Origin: Entonaema liquescens
Lineage: Eukaryota; Ascomycota; Sordariomycetes; Xylariales; Xylariaceae
Direction of reading: 5' to 3'
Assembly: GCA_902805475.1 (NCBI GenBank)
Contig: CADCSX010000023.1
Span: forward strand, 1,426,001-1,490,000
DNA length: 64,000 nucleotides
The first letter of the stretch is position 1. Every line of letters starts with the position of its first letter. The notes under the pieces were generated by a model. That model was not told where the DNA came from and did no database searches. It saw nothing but the letters and a program-made list of their open reading frames with translations. Below are positions 10,701 through 22,640 of this stretch, in pieces. Position numbers and translations under genes: made by a program.

Positions 10701-13268
10701 ATGGCAGCTGTAGCCGACAATTCTGCAAATTCTCTCGGCTCTGGCGCCGCTCCAGGGGTACCTAATGATGGCACTGGTACGACTTCAACTTCCTAATCTT
10801 ATTTTACCTAGGTATTTGTGTTTTGTATGAGATTACCAGTTAACAGTATAATAATTTATAGGTGTCATTCAGTTGGATCCTTGGTTATCCCCTTTCCAGG
10901 ACACTCTCAAGCGAAGATACTCAAAAGCTCAAGAATGGATCAAAAAGATCGAGGACACCGAGGGTGGACTTAAGAAATTCTCCAAGGTTGGTTTTTACTT
11001 CCATCACATTGGGCACCAACCCACTTGCAATGCATAGTATTAACACGTCTTTTTCTCAAACCTAGGGCACCGAGATTTTCGGCCTTAATGTTGACAAGGA
11101 TAATAATATTATATATCGAGAATGGGCACCGAACGCTATTGAAGCTTTCCTGATTGGAGACTTTAGTGAGTCCGAATCCCACAAAGCTATACCAAAAAAA
11201 AAAAAAAAAAAAACTATGACACTGACTTGATTTGTTAGATGGATGGAACAGAGGCTCCCACCCTATGAAGAAGAATGCCTTTGGAGTATGGGAAATTACT
11301 GTACCAGCGGTGGACGGGCAACCAGCTATCCCACACAAGTCAAAGATAAAGGTACACAGCTTTATTCAAGCAGTAAAACTCTACACTTACTAAATTTGGA
11401 TAATAGATTTCCTTGACAACACCGTCCCACGAGCGAATTGATCGACTGCCAGCTTGGATTAAATATGTCACCCAGGATCTCTCCGTCTCACCTGCCTACG
11501 ATGCCCGCTTCTGGAACCCTCCTGAGTCCGAGAAGTATGTCTTCAAGAATACGAGACCGAAGAAGCCGTTGAGTGCTCGTGTCTATGAAGCACACGTTGG
11601 TATCTCCTCGCCCGAGCAGCGAGTAACAACATTCAAAGAGTTCACCAAGAGTATGCTGCCCAGAATAAAAGGCTTAGGATACAATGTTATCCAGCTCATG
11701 GCTATCATGGAGCATGCCTATTATGCTAGCTTTGGCTACCAGGTGAACAACTTCTTTGCTGCTAGCAGTCGGTATGGCACACCAGAGGATCTCAAGGAAC
11801 TGATCGATACTGCTCATGGCCTGGGCCTAGTCGTCCTACTTGACGTCGTGCATAGCCACGCCTCCAAGAACGTGCTTGATGGCCTGAATGAGTTTGACGG
11901 CTCAGATCACCTTTACTTCCATGAAGGTGGAAAGGGCAGGCACGAGCTATGGGATTCAAGACTTTTCAACTACGGCAGCCATGAAGTCTTAAGATTTCTG
12001 CTGAGCAATTTGAGATTTTGGATGGACGAATACCAGTTTGATGGCTTCCGTTTTGATGGAGTCACTAGCATGTTATACCATCACCATGGTATTGGAACGT
12101 AAGACTACACTTGGCGTGACTATCATAACAACTTAATACTGATAATATATAGGGGATTCTCTGGTGGATATCACGAATATTTCGGCCCGGACGTTGATGA
12201 AGAAGCTGTGGTCTATCTAATGATTGCGAATGAGATGCTTCACGACCTCTACCCTGAGACGATTACTGTTGCGGAAGACGTCTCTGGTATGCCGGCTCTT
12301 TGCCTACCATTGTCTCTCGGTGGCGTTGGCTTCGACTACCGATTAGCAATGGCTATTCCAGATATGTGGATCAAGATCCTCAAAGAGAAGAAGGACGAAG
12401 ACTGGGATATGTCGAATATTTGCTGGACTCTCACTAACAGGCGACATGGTGAGAAGACCATCGCGTATTGTGAGAGTCACGACCAAGCGTAAGTACTTAG
12501 CAATATTTATTAACAAGAAATACCCAGCTAACCTCTGTCCATTCTAGTCTCGTCGGCGACAAGACCTTACTCATGCACCTTTGCGATGCGGAACTATACA
12601 CTAACATGTCGGTGCTCTCGCCTCTGACCCCTGTTATCTCCCGTGGTATGGCGTTGCATAAGATGATCAGGCTATTAACGCATGGTTTGGGCGGCGAGGG
12701 TTACCTCAACTTCGAAGGCAACGAATTTGGTCACCCCGAATGGCTAGATTTCCCCCGCGAAGGTAACCAGAACTCGTTCTGGTATGCGCGACGCCAACTC
12801 AACTTGACTGAAGACGATCTCCTCCGTTACAAGGACCTCAATGAGTTTGATCGTCAGATGAACTTGACGGAGGACCATTACGGCTGGCTACATGCGTCGC
12901 AGGCGTACATCAGCCTCAAGAACGAGAGCGATAAGGTTATCGTATTTGAGCGCGGCGGCTGCGTTTTTATCTTCAACTTCCACCCCACCCAGAGCTTTGC
13001 CGACTATAGAATCGGCATAGATGTTCCAGGTACCTATAAGATTGTACTCGACACGGATGCAAAGGAGGTCGGTGGGTTCGAGCGTAATGACCATAACGCC
13101 CGGTTCTTCACCACCCCGATGGAATGGAACGGCCGCAGAAACTGGACTCATATATATATCCCCAGTCGCACTGCCCTGGTAAGTCTTCTAGCTAATCAGT
13201 ATTACATATCTATATGACGCAGTGGAAGCTAACTGATGCAATAGGTCCTAGCACTTGAGGATTCTTGA
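10701..13268 (+). CDS. gbe1: 1,4-alpha-glucan (glycogen) branching enzyme, GH13
   Basis: Eight exons (10701-10776, 10862-10986, 11066-11165, 11239-11351, 11407-12098, 12153-12488, 12548-13178, 13245-13268) join in phase to 698 residues, the normal length for eukaryotic branching enzymes (yeast Glc3, human GBE1). The N-terminal CBM48 module includes IYREWAPNAIEAFLIGDFNG; the GH13 barrel shows region I DVVHSHASKN, the nucleophile in FRFDGVTSM (Asp355), the acid/base in TVAEDVSGMP (Glu410), and the stabiliser in ESHDQAL (Asp479). The enzyme cuts alpha-1,4 glucan chains and re-attaches them as alpha-1,6 branches, in the cytoplasm. The last exon codes only seven residues (VLALEDS). A pure A-run of about 19 bases sits in intron 3. 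It is convergent with ORC5. Confidence 0.96.
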
Positions 13269-13534
13269 ATAGAGGGAAATGTAGAGTCGGTATTTGGGAT
13301 ATGATTGTAAAAGCGAAGCGGACTAGCAGTTTTAGCGGAAGCATGGGATTTTTATGAAGATATCGAGACAGCATGTGAAGGGAATAATTAAGTTCACGAT
13401 TGGTATATAGGTAGTCATGTAGATCAAAATTACTATTATTTCGAAAGAGTTACAATAGTGTATACGAGCCCCGGGTATGATATATGCAATATTCTAACGT
13501 CTTCAGTCATAGAACTCTCATACATTATTCTTTT

Positions 13535-15064
13535 CTACTCGACGAGCCATTCTTCAACCTCGACACCCATACTTCGACCAACGCCCCTTATGACTTCCCA
13601 CCCAACACCGACTCTCCACTTCCCACCACGATCCATCGTATCCCCCGCTCCACCAGCTCCCCCAACACGAATGAGCAAGCGTAAACTAGCCAGCGTCGCA
13701 ATCGCCATGCCGACATCCCCGTCAACAGTAAGTTGGTCATCTGCCGCGTCGTTCTCGTCGTTCACCCACTCCCGCCGCGTCGCAGCGTATATAGCAACCA
13801 TCCGCTCCAGCACAAACGCACTCGGACCTAATAGCTTCCGCGCGATCTTCCTATGCTTCGCCTTCTTCGTAACATGGTGCGCGATACCCCCTCCGCCCCG
13901 CCGCCGCCGCCCCGAGTGCCAGGTGCTGAAGATGGTCTGGTCGTGGCGGGGCGCGTTGTGCGAGGCGAGGTAGGCGGCGATGAGCAGGAGGCGGGCGGTA
14001 GGGGGGAGGAGGACGGCTAAGTCCTTGCTACTACTGCTGGTGGTGGTGCGGGGTTCTTTCTCCCCAGGTTTCGCAATGGTAGATATTGGGGTTTTGGCGA
14101 GTGTGATGCCGGGCTCGAGAACGGCTTCGTCTTGGAAGTAGGCGCGGGCGGCGACGAGCAGCTTCGTGAATTCGCGCGCGCGGTGGGTGCCTGCGGCGAC
14201 GGGGGCGGTGAAGCGCGGCCACAGGGCGGCGCTGGCGCGTGCGAGGCCCGGGAGAGAGCGCGATGCGGGCTTGGCGAGGGCGTCGTGGACGGCGGCTGTG
14301 AAGCGGGTCCAGAGGTCGGTTGTTTCTTGGGGGGTGGTGTTTGGGAGGGATGGAGGGGCGTAGGGTGGGCGCGAGAGAATCGTTATGTACTCGGGTTTCG
14401 TGTACGGTGGGAAGTAGATCTGCGGAGCGGAAGATACGCGGAGGAGGGATGGAGATGGGGCGGTGAGGATAAATATTGTTGTTAGGTTGGGGATCTAGGG
14501 AAGTGTTAGCTTATAGTCTGTATACTAGATATGTAGACATGGATATGGAGAGTAACGTACAATCTCGGAGAGCCTGGCTAAAGCAGGTAGTAAGGTTGGC
14601 GGTGCCTCTCTCTGACGGTCGATACCATCGAATACCAATACGAATCTTGAGTCTCTCTCACGAGGTTGATCGTACTTTAGCATCTTCGTAAGCTCGACAG
14701 TCAGAGCAGCAACCGTCTCGCAGCGTCCGACCGTTCCCCTTCCCTCCCATTGCAGAGCATCAGCTACCAGCCCGACCACTCGCTCGTATAGATGTCGAGC
14801 TGTGACGCATTCGACCGACTTCACGATGGCATAGTTAAGGAGGGGAGTATCGCCGCTGTTGGTAGGCGAAGACAGTGCTTCGAGCAGACACGCTGTGACA
14901 GCACTTTTCCCCGTGGCTTCCGTGCCGTGGATGATTAGGTTACGACATGGTGCCGCCCGGGGATATATCAGCGTCGCTAGTGCTCTGATCTGGGCGTCGC
15001 GACACGGAAAACTTTCGATGAGGGTAGCTAGGAGGTCGTCTGGGAGCTCCAAGATGCTTGCCAT
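13535..15064 (-). CDS. orc5: Origin recognition complex subunit 5
   Basis: Exon 1 (15064-14561) and exon 2 (14494-13535) join across a 66-nt intron to 487 residues. The N-terminal AAA+ part has Walker A HGTEATGKSAV, the Walker B-like FVLVFDGIDR, and IPNLTTIFIL right after the intron. The C-terminal half carries the Orc5-type stretch LLPPTARLLLIAAYLASHNA followed by Gly/Arg-rich FSTWHSGRRRRGGGG, and ends with the winged-helix part (LTVDGDVGMAIATLASLRLL). ORC binds replication origins and loads the MCM helicase. The second exon is markedly GC-rich compared with its surroundings, yet its frame is intact. It is divergent from the following transcription-factor gene. Confidence 0.93.
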
Positions 15065-16376
15065 TGTTCGGCTTGCGCTTCGTAGACGCGTAGGGTGGTT
15101 TCTCTCGCGTCAGTGCAAGTCAATGCCTACGTACATCGATTATAATAAGCTACATGAGCGTATAATCTTGAAATCAAGGTGTAGTATCTTGAATTATGTC
15201 AGTTTATTAGGTAGCACATGTAAAAATAGAAGATATGTATCTATCCAGGTACTGCTAAGGTAAGAGGAAATTGAGTTTAGCGTGCCAAGGCTACCTAGAC
15301 GTAAGGGCAGTTGGAACAGAAAATACCTATTAATAAGTTAGCACAGGATTACCTAACACTAATAAGTCCTACTACCAGTCTGCCGGTTTTACCTTTACCT
15401 CCCTTGAATTGTATCTGATGACCTTAGTTCCCTCCAGGTTAATATAAAATCAATATCTCTGCTACCATTTATGTCGTGGTTTTCAATGAAAATAACTAAA
15501 GCTATTGTGCCACGCGATACTTATATACTTACTATGATAGCGGTGTGCAATAAAGATGCTATACAAGCTAGATGCTCCCTTCTATCCTAAAGTTCAAAAT
15601 GCCATAGTTACACCTACCTACAGTATGTATAAAGGTGTGTAAATAAAGGTATATAGGTATACGTGTGTGTAACTGAACGTCATCCATGCACTTATCAAGG
15701 GAGTTTTCTGCTTGGCTTAATAAGATTGACAAATCCTCTATTCTTTGTTAGTCTTGTTTTAAAAAGTCAAATATGGGTAAAGATCTATGAAGATCTCACG
15801 GCTTGTTCTCTGTGTTGGAAGTCCTCAAAATAACAGGCACATATGTAGGTGCGGCTAATTCTCCACTTTATTATAAGGCGATGCCAACACTCATGCAATG
15901 ATGGTGACGCGAGTCAGTAAAATATCGGCAGGGAACGGCAATGCCTCAAAGGTTAAGGCGTATTTGAGTGGGGTTCTGTTATAGGTGCCTTCCTACCTAA
16001 GGTGCCTTCTGTACATAGTACAAGCATATAGAAAGAGAGATACGTCAGTGTAAGAAATAAGCAGCAGTCACTGCCACGCCGAACTAGGTAACATCGGGAA
16101 ATTTTAGGCAGGGAAAGTTGAAAGTAGGGGAAAGTGATAGGGGATTTAAGGCCCAATTAATTACGCGAGCTTTCCCCGTCAACTCTTTGTAAGTCTTCCG
16201 TACGTATTCCCTTGCTTTTTCCCGAGTAACATCCCCGAACTTATTTCCTGCAAGTTTAGGAATAAGGCGTTTCCGTAATAATAGTTCGGTTACACTTATA
16301 ATAAAGAAGAGGCGCTTGTTAGCTATCCAACAATCATGCCAAGCTGACTTGGCGCAACCCGATTGATCAGACGAAA
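15065..16376. other. Divergent spacer between ORC5 and a Zn2Cys6 factor
   Basis: 1.3 kb, AT-rich, with many scattered ACCTA/TAGGT motifs. A minus-strand open frame at 16084-16434 (ELTGKARVINWA and similar) has no recognisable family and overlaps the next gene's start; I leave it uncalled. Confidence 0.35.
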
Positions 16377-18192
16377 ATGGACGAAGCAGACGTTGAAAGC
16401 CCAGATATTGATGCCGGCTTAAACGCCGAGCCAAGTATAAGCTTCGCCGTCGACGATAACAGCATCCCGCATCTTGAATCTACCCTGAAATCGATCCTTC
16501 TAATAATAAGTCTTCTGGGGACAGCCCAGACTCTAATAGACCATATCATACAAAACGACCTCACAAGAAATCTCGAGCCGGGTGCCAACAGTGCAAAAAG
16601 CGTAAAGTAAAGGTAACAGAGTACCGCAAATGAAATATAAGTTTTGAAACACTAATACGTAGTTCAAGTGCGACGAGACGAGGCCAACATGTAAAGCATG
16701 TAGGCTTCGAAAAGAGAAATGCATATATCCGGCTACCTCGGCCGCGAAGGCTCTATCTACAACCCTAGTTAACAGGTCTACTTCCGTCTCTAACTCTTCT
16801 TCTCCTATATCTTCCCCTCAGTCATGTCTTGATACCGATGCCAGTACTGTTGTTATTTCCGAACCGCTGTTTCGGCCGCCTGAGATGACTGATGCCTTAG
16901 ACATGAAAATGTTATGGTTCTATACAAGCCGAGGGTATCAGTTCTTCTCAATTCAGACCGGCCGTTCCCCAGCAGTCGACCATGTACTGCAGGTGAAAAT
17001 CGTTCAACATGCTTTCCAGTCTCCCTTCCTCATGGACTGTTTGATGGCGGTCTCGTCGTTGCATCTCCAAACGATGAACCAACCTGTTCCAGCTCACCGC
17101 ATAGCAGCTTATTGCTCCAGAGCCTTTCAAGGCTACCGAAATGCAATTGAAACGGCAGATCCACGGGACTTTCCTGCTTTAATAGCATGCTCGCTTCTGA
17201 TGGTAGCCGTAAGTAGTCAGCCGTTCCGGGATCCGGATGCAAAGCCCTTATATGTGGTCGATTGGATGCAAGTCTGGCGGGGGATCAGCCTCATCTTTGA
17301 GCTCGTGACACCACGAGTGCTCCAAGATTCAGGGATGGCGATGTTATTCTACCGACCGCCAGTAGATCTAGAGAAGGCGGCCTCATATATACCAAATAAC
17401 TTATTATTCATGGTAGCCTCCATCAAACCTGGTGATACAGACAATGAGCATCAGCAGACATATTATGATATGCTCAAATATCTTGGCTCACTTTACCAAG
17501 AGGTCAAGGATCATGGCTTCAGTTCTATTCTCGATCTTCGCATCGTCACCTTTCTCAGTACGTTTCCAAATTTTTACTAACTAATCCTACTCCTACGTTT
17601 CAGGGAGTCGGCCGCGTTCTTTTGCAGTAGAATATGTTCAGCACAATATAAAACCCATAAATCACCAGGTTATCAGAGCGCTATTCGCTAACCCTGAACT
17701 TTGATAGCATTCGTTCCAAAGGCGTTCGTCCCGCTTGCTAAGGAACATCGACCTCGAGCCTTAGTCCTCTTGGCTCATTATCTCTGTTTCTCTAAAATGA
17801 CTCGAGGCGTGTGGTGGGTAGACGGCGTCGCAAACAGACAAATAGAGCAGATCTGCGAGTCCGTTGGCGAAGAATGGGCGCATCTACTGCGTGTGCCCCA
17901 GATGGTTCTCAGAACTGAGGACAAAGTTGAAATCGCGCAATTAATGATCAACAATCGAAATTGGACACCTGCTGAGATGGATCAATATGAGCGAGACAGA
18001 GATCCCAGATTAATAACCGATCTCAGGCTACTGGATAATCAGGGCTCTGAAATCGATATTTCCCAGGGAGAGTGGAGGATAAAAACATCTACTCTAATGT
18101 CGAGCCACTCAAGTACCGATATACCGAAATATTTAGATCCGTATCCTGAGTTCACTGGTTCGGTTGCAGAAGTTATGTCTAATTCATCATAG
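16377..18192 (+). CDS. Zn2Cys6 transcription factor (Upc2-like architecture)
   Basis: Proposed exons 16377-16434, 16530-16612, 16669-17557 and 17708-18192 give 504 residues in phase. The Zn2Cys6 cluster lies near the N terminus: HKKSRAGCQQCKKRKVK, then CDETRPTCKACRLRKEKC, with an intron just before the third Cys. The rest is an all-helical regulatory region (for example FLMDCLMAVSSLHLQTMNQP and HRPRALVLLAHYLCFSKM), the style of sterol-uptake-control (Upc2-like) factors with their long linker and C-terminal helical domain. The first intron (16435-16529) is inferred from frame and splice sites: the metal-cluster frame has no usable ATG of its own. The last intron (150 nt) has nested signals (see findings). 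Target genes are unknown. Confidence 0.75.
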
Positions 18193-18508
18193 CTAATCTC
18201 GACACCTTTGATATCATTGGAATTGAAGGATTAGATTTGACCTTGTACCTCTAAAACACGGGGTTTGATAATAGGAATAAGATAGCAAAGATATAAACTC
18301 AGGCCAGGAAGACGTTGCATTCCAACGCAAAGATGCCAAGTGGAAGAGGGACCTTTGATATAGGCAAAATGTCACCTCCTGGGGGGTATATAAAACCCCC
18401 CTCCCTTTGATTTGGTCAAAAGATTCCATTTGTATGTACAACCAGTTTCTCGTTCCACATAGATACATGCTAATATTTGCAGCCACAACGCTCGGTACCC
18501 TCGACACA
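18193..18508. other. Convergent spacer between the Zn2Cys6 factor and the CE1 esterase
   Basis: 316 bases between two gene ends. The only structure I see is the G6/C6 inverted repeat at 18381-18401. Confidence 0.4.
18381..18401. repeat. Perfect G6/C6 inverted repeat around TATATAAAA
   Basis: Six G, the 9-base spacer TATATAAAA, then six C. It could fold as a short GC hairpin in RNA from either strand, between two converging 3' ends; a terminator or pause role is only inference. Confidence 0.6.
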
Positions 18509-19441
18509 TCACAAGCCGAACCATATCTCACTGGCCGTCAAATTGGATGGCACACTATGGCCTACACCTTGTGCGTAAATGCCCTGGACAGAGTCGCCAA
18601 AGTTGTTCGTCGTATATCCCTGCTTGGGGGAGTTCTGCACGGAGCTCGTGGGCTCCTGGCTTACGTTGAAGACGGCAGTCCACTGCTTGATCTCTTCCTG
18701 GTAATTCTGAGGCGCCAACGTGCTGTCGGCGCTACCGTGCCAGATCTGCATCTTAGGCCTTGGTCCTTCATATCCGGGGTACATGTCTAGCACTACCTGT
18801 TTCCACTTTTCGGGAGTGGCTCTCGATTGTCCGCCACTACAACTATTGTTCCATTGGTCGACACCACCGGACGAGCTAACGAAGCAGCCGGCAGCCACAC
18901 CACTGTATAGGGATACAGCTTTGATGAGCTCTGGGTATGTAGCAGCAAGCACATTAGACATCATAGCACCGCTACTACCGCCAGTAACATAGACCCGTTC
19001 AGGGTCAACCTTGTACTCGGAGATAGCGTATAAGATCATGTTTGCGATGGCTTGGGAGTCACCACCGCCGAGGTGCGACAGAGATCGCTTCGACGACACG
19101 TCCCAGCAGGTACCGCTATTAGGTGAAGAAGGCCAGATAGTGATATAGCCCTTTTTGTCGGAACCCTGGCGCCACGGAATCGCGCTGTTCTGGAAGTACG
19201 CCTGCGCCGACGATTGGCACGAGTGGATGACAACCACCAATGGCGGGTTCTCAACCACGTTGTCCGGTTTATACACATACCTGTATATCTGTCAATCTCA
19301 AGTAAGGGGGCGGGGAGAAAGAATTTCTCACATCTGCGCTTTAGATGTCGCGTTATTATTATAATTCGGGACCTGCGTAAGCGAGGCCGCCGTGACCGTG
19401 CTGGCTATAAGGCCTATCGAGGCGAGAGTAGAGAATAGCAT
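18509..19441 (-). CDS. Secreted CE1-family acetylxylan/feruloyl esterase
   Basis: Exon 1 (19441-19332) and exon 2 (19280-18509) join across a 51-nt intron to 293 residues. A clear signal peptide (MLFSTLASIGLIASTVTA) is followed by ASLTQV, the usual mature start of CE1 acetylxylan esterases. Catalytic elements are visible: nucleophile Ser139 in VTGGSSGAMM, an Asp in WHGSAD, and a His in GVGHSVP near the C terminus; the oxyanion region is VVVIHSCQSS. There is no cellulose-binding module. CE1 enzymes (PHB-depolymerase-like alpha/beta hydrolases) remove acetyl or feruloyl groups from xylan. Acetylxylan esterase is the best guess; feruloyl esterase B-like activity is possible. An XlnR-like site lies upstream. 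Confidence 0.9.
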
Positions 19442-20830
19442 TGTCTCTTAGTTAATACAAGAGGCAAAATCTATAAAGAAAGAGAAAGACTGGTCAACGT
19501 AAACCCAGTATAGCTCCATTCTCTCCTGACATATGGCGGACGGGCAATATATATAAGAGCCGACAACTCCCCCCATCGTGACGAAAGCCAGGAGCAACAA
19601 GCTTTCCTCGGCTCTCTTCCCCGCATCCAATAAATTGCCCTTGGATCATCAATGTGCTACCTTCTCCAGGATAGGAGGCAGATTCGTCGTGAGATGGAAA
19701 TGGGGTAAAGTAACAATAACAGCTACTTAGTAGTGAGGAAAAGAGAGGCAATTTCCCTAAGGGGAAAAACACTTGTATACATATAGTGCCGGGAGATCAA
19801 AACGTGGCGACTGCCACGCGCGCCGTTGACGCAAATTACCGTTTATACAAGCTTTGCGATCGGCACCCAGTGTGTCTCGGCTAAAGTGGCGGCTACAAAG
19901 TGCTACTCGAGTAGCGTCATTAAGCGGGCGTCTACTTACCCCCTTTTCTCCCGTGGGCTTGGTAATTGGAGCGCAAGGGGAACTTGTTGTCTAAGTTTTT
20001 CCGCGTGTAAGATAGGACCTAGTGTGTATATACCCCTATATGTCTTGTATAATCTTCATTGAAGGTGGCAATCAGGTACATAACCTATTAACCATAGTAT
20101 ACAAAAAATTCCACGAACCAGAATAAACAAAGCAACTAAAACTCAAATATGCATGTTCACTCACAGAAATGTTATGTTTTCGATCTGCATGTGAACCACG
20201 CGCCCATCTCTATGTTAATTCCTACTAAAGTGGACTAACCTAACAGATCAAGCAGACCCTCTAAGCACTTACGGGGGCAAATTAACGGCACTCCCGTAGG
20301 GTAACTGAAGAACTAGCAGCTATAGTCAATGACTATTATTTATAATTATTATCTGGTGAAGTCTACGAATTCCTAAACGACTATGGGTTCGTTATTGGCG
20401 ACGACATCCAGACATCATTCAACCGCGGGCCAACACTCTGACACAAATCGAATTCGTAACCAAGGCCATATCACAAGAGATCGCCCTGCCAAATGCCATT
20501 GGCATATTTGTGCAGGGTTCGTCTTTTAATAATGGTCTCAGCAAGGGAATCCGTTCTTCTTGCAAAGTCAGCCCATAATGATGAGAGTATCCCAGTGGGC
20601 ACTTCCTCCTTCGTGCAAGTTATTCCCCGTCCATGCGGAGTTCCGTTGGTGTAGTTTGTCCCTTTCGAATCCTGGGACCAAATTACTCGGTAGTTCGCAA
20701 TCTTTTTTTTTTTTTTTTTTTGTTTTTTAACTTTCTTTTTCATATTGTTGGGTTGGGGTATCAGCGCATAAACAGTAAAGCCTTCCACTGTAAGAGGGCT
20801 TGGGGAAAGGAGGAGCCGCAAGCCATAAGG
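19442..20830. other. Spacer between the esterase start and the 3' end of the CCCH gene
   Basis: 1.39 kb. Includes the esterase promoter and a T-run of about 19 at 20703-20721. Short open frames here show no family features. Confidence 0.35.
19547..19885 (-). promoter_or_regulatory. Esterase promoter: TATA-like stretch, CreA-like and XlnR-like sites
   Basis: Reading away from the esterase start on the minus strand: an ATATATATA stretch at about 19547-19556 (some 105 bases upstream), a CCCCGC at 19619-19624 that reads GCGGGG on the coding strand (fits the CreA consensus SYGGRG), and GGCTAAA at 19879-19885 (the XlnR consensus). These are the activator and repressor expected for xylan-degrading enzymes in Pezizomycotina. 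Short motifs occur by chance, so this is suggestive only. Confidence 0.35.
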
Positions 20831-22640
20831 TCACTCTACTTGATAATCGTAATCACTGTAGTCATCGTAGCTACTTTCCTTCGTCTCATTCTTCGGCTTA
20901 GGGCCTCTGAATGTAGTTCCGGGAGGATGTTCATCCAGACGGAATTTGCAGTTCGGGTGCAAGCACACGCCGTCTTTAACGCAAGGACACTATAGGCGGT
21001 TAGCTGTTACCCACGATGCTTATTGGGTTCTTTAATATAACGAAACTGCAGAATGTATAATGTGATAATCCAGAGGTGGAATGAACTTACGTGGTGACCA
21101 TAAATGCACTCGGTATTGTTGCAGTCCTGTCCCGAAATGCAGCGGTTTGAGCGGGCGAAGGCGGCAATGACTTTCTTCTCCTCATCTGTGGGGTTGTAGT
21201 CATGCGTAAAACCGCATTCTCTGCCCTTATTACAAGGACCTCGAAGGAAGTGATTGTTACATAGCCTGTTAGTATCTTTCCTCTTCCTAAGGCGTTCCAT
21301 AATGACCGGGTCGACTCGAATAACAGGGTCGAATCCTCGGGGTCCCGGATTCCATGGCGCTGGAGATAGCTGGCTTGCTCGCGTTGGGGTTGTCGTCCTT
21401 TTGAGAGGAATTGGCAGAGTAATTTGAGGGGGCGGGCTTGCCGGTGTCTTGGCCACAGATGCCCATGATGCAACCCTGGGCGGGGCGGCCGGGGCGGCCG
21501 GGACAGGCGGGCTTCGGCGTGATGATTCTTGTGGTTTGATTGACAATTTCTCGTAACGGAAAAGTCTTGGGATATTGAAACAGCGAAGTCCCAGAGAAGC
21601 CAGTTCCATAACAGTCGGGATCCCCTCAAGGATGGCAATACGCTCTTTGGTGTCGCCGGTAATCAAATTTGCTAAAAACGGAGCATAACTGGCATCATGA
21701 GAAATACCTAGGACTGCTTTCTTGCAGTTGAAGTTTCGCAGGTGGAACCTAAGAGATTCTATTGATAAATTAGATAAAAGTCGATAACAAGTATCCAAGA
21801 GAGAACGCATACCTATGATCTTTGCGTCACCCAGCTCCTTGCCAAACCCAACATCCACGAAGCTGGAAGACGTGTCGGCCTGGTTGAAGCCCATTACGAA
21901 ATCGTATAAAACGTTGCTGCCAACCAGACAGCCATCATGCTTCATAGCTTTTCCCAGGCCGGTGACGTTAGCAAAAATATTAACAAAGACTGTAACCGGA
22001 GCAGTTTCAGTAGAGTTAAACTTTTCGTTGATAGCTTTGAGTAGCTCGTTAGCTGCCTTCTTTCCGCCTTCGATACCCTTCTTGACGAAGTTATCCTTGA
22101 ACTTGAATCAAGATAATGTTAGCGCATTACTATATAGAAGATAAATAGGACTGAATACTTACAATTAGACCGTCTCCATCAATGAGGACTACAATATAAG
22201 GGTTGCGATCCTAAAAAAAAAAAAAAACAAGAGCTTAGTTGTTGTTATTCAAAAGAGACTAGAAAGAGACATGCAAATACTCACCGGAACGTAGCCCAAT
22301 TTAGTCTCCAGATCGTTCAGCTTCGCTTGAACATCTCTTCGAATTCTCTCTGAGCTATTGAGATCCAGCTGAAGATCATTGATCTTTTTCTCCAAAACAT
22401 TAACTTCCTGGTGGAAATGCGACTCAACGCTGTCACTGTACTGAATAAGCTCCTAGACGTAGATATGATAAATTAGCAAAGAGTGCCATGTTTAGTCCAC
22501 GGCCAGGGACTCTAGAGGCATACCCTAATCAGAAGTTCGTCGCTTGCATGATGCTTGCGCGATTCATGGTAGCGCACCGCGAAAGCTTTGAGATTGTCCG
22601 GCTTTGCAGGGTCATATTTAGTCGGATCAAGGTGCTCCAT
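20831..22640 (-). CDS. NYN/PIN-like domain protein with C-terminal CCCH zinc fingers
   Basis: Six exons (22640-22524, 22452-22285, 22210-22163, 22101-21813, 21758-21091, 20989-20831) join in phase to 482 residues. Residues ~40-95 form a coiled coil (HQEVNVLEKKINDLQLDLNS). Next comes an alpha/beta domain: NPYIVVLIDGDGLIF (97-111), VDVGFGKELGDAK (~193-205) and VLGISHDASYAPFL (~223-236), whose acidic residues sit where NYN/PIN nucleases keep metal-binding Asp residues. A Pro-rich linker leads to a CCCH finger at Cys374, Cys383, Cys389, His393 (C-x8-C-x5-C-x3-H), a second one (C-x5-C-x4-C-x3-H), and a Cys-rich third segment after the last intron. RNA binding is likely; nuclease activity is inference. 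This protein type is common but poorly studied in Pezizomycotina. Confidence 0.85.

Noticed and set aside
13458..14485. Plus-strand frames across ORC5
   Set aside because: GC-rich antisense shadows; the minus strand encodes ORC5 with clear motifs.
15953..16434. Minus-strand frames before the first Zn2Cys6 factor, considered as a transposon relic
   Set aside because: No recognisable transposase or terminal repeats; it overlaps the start of the factor gene.
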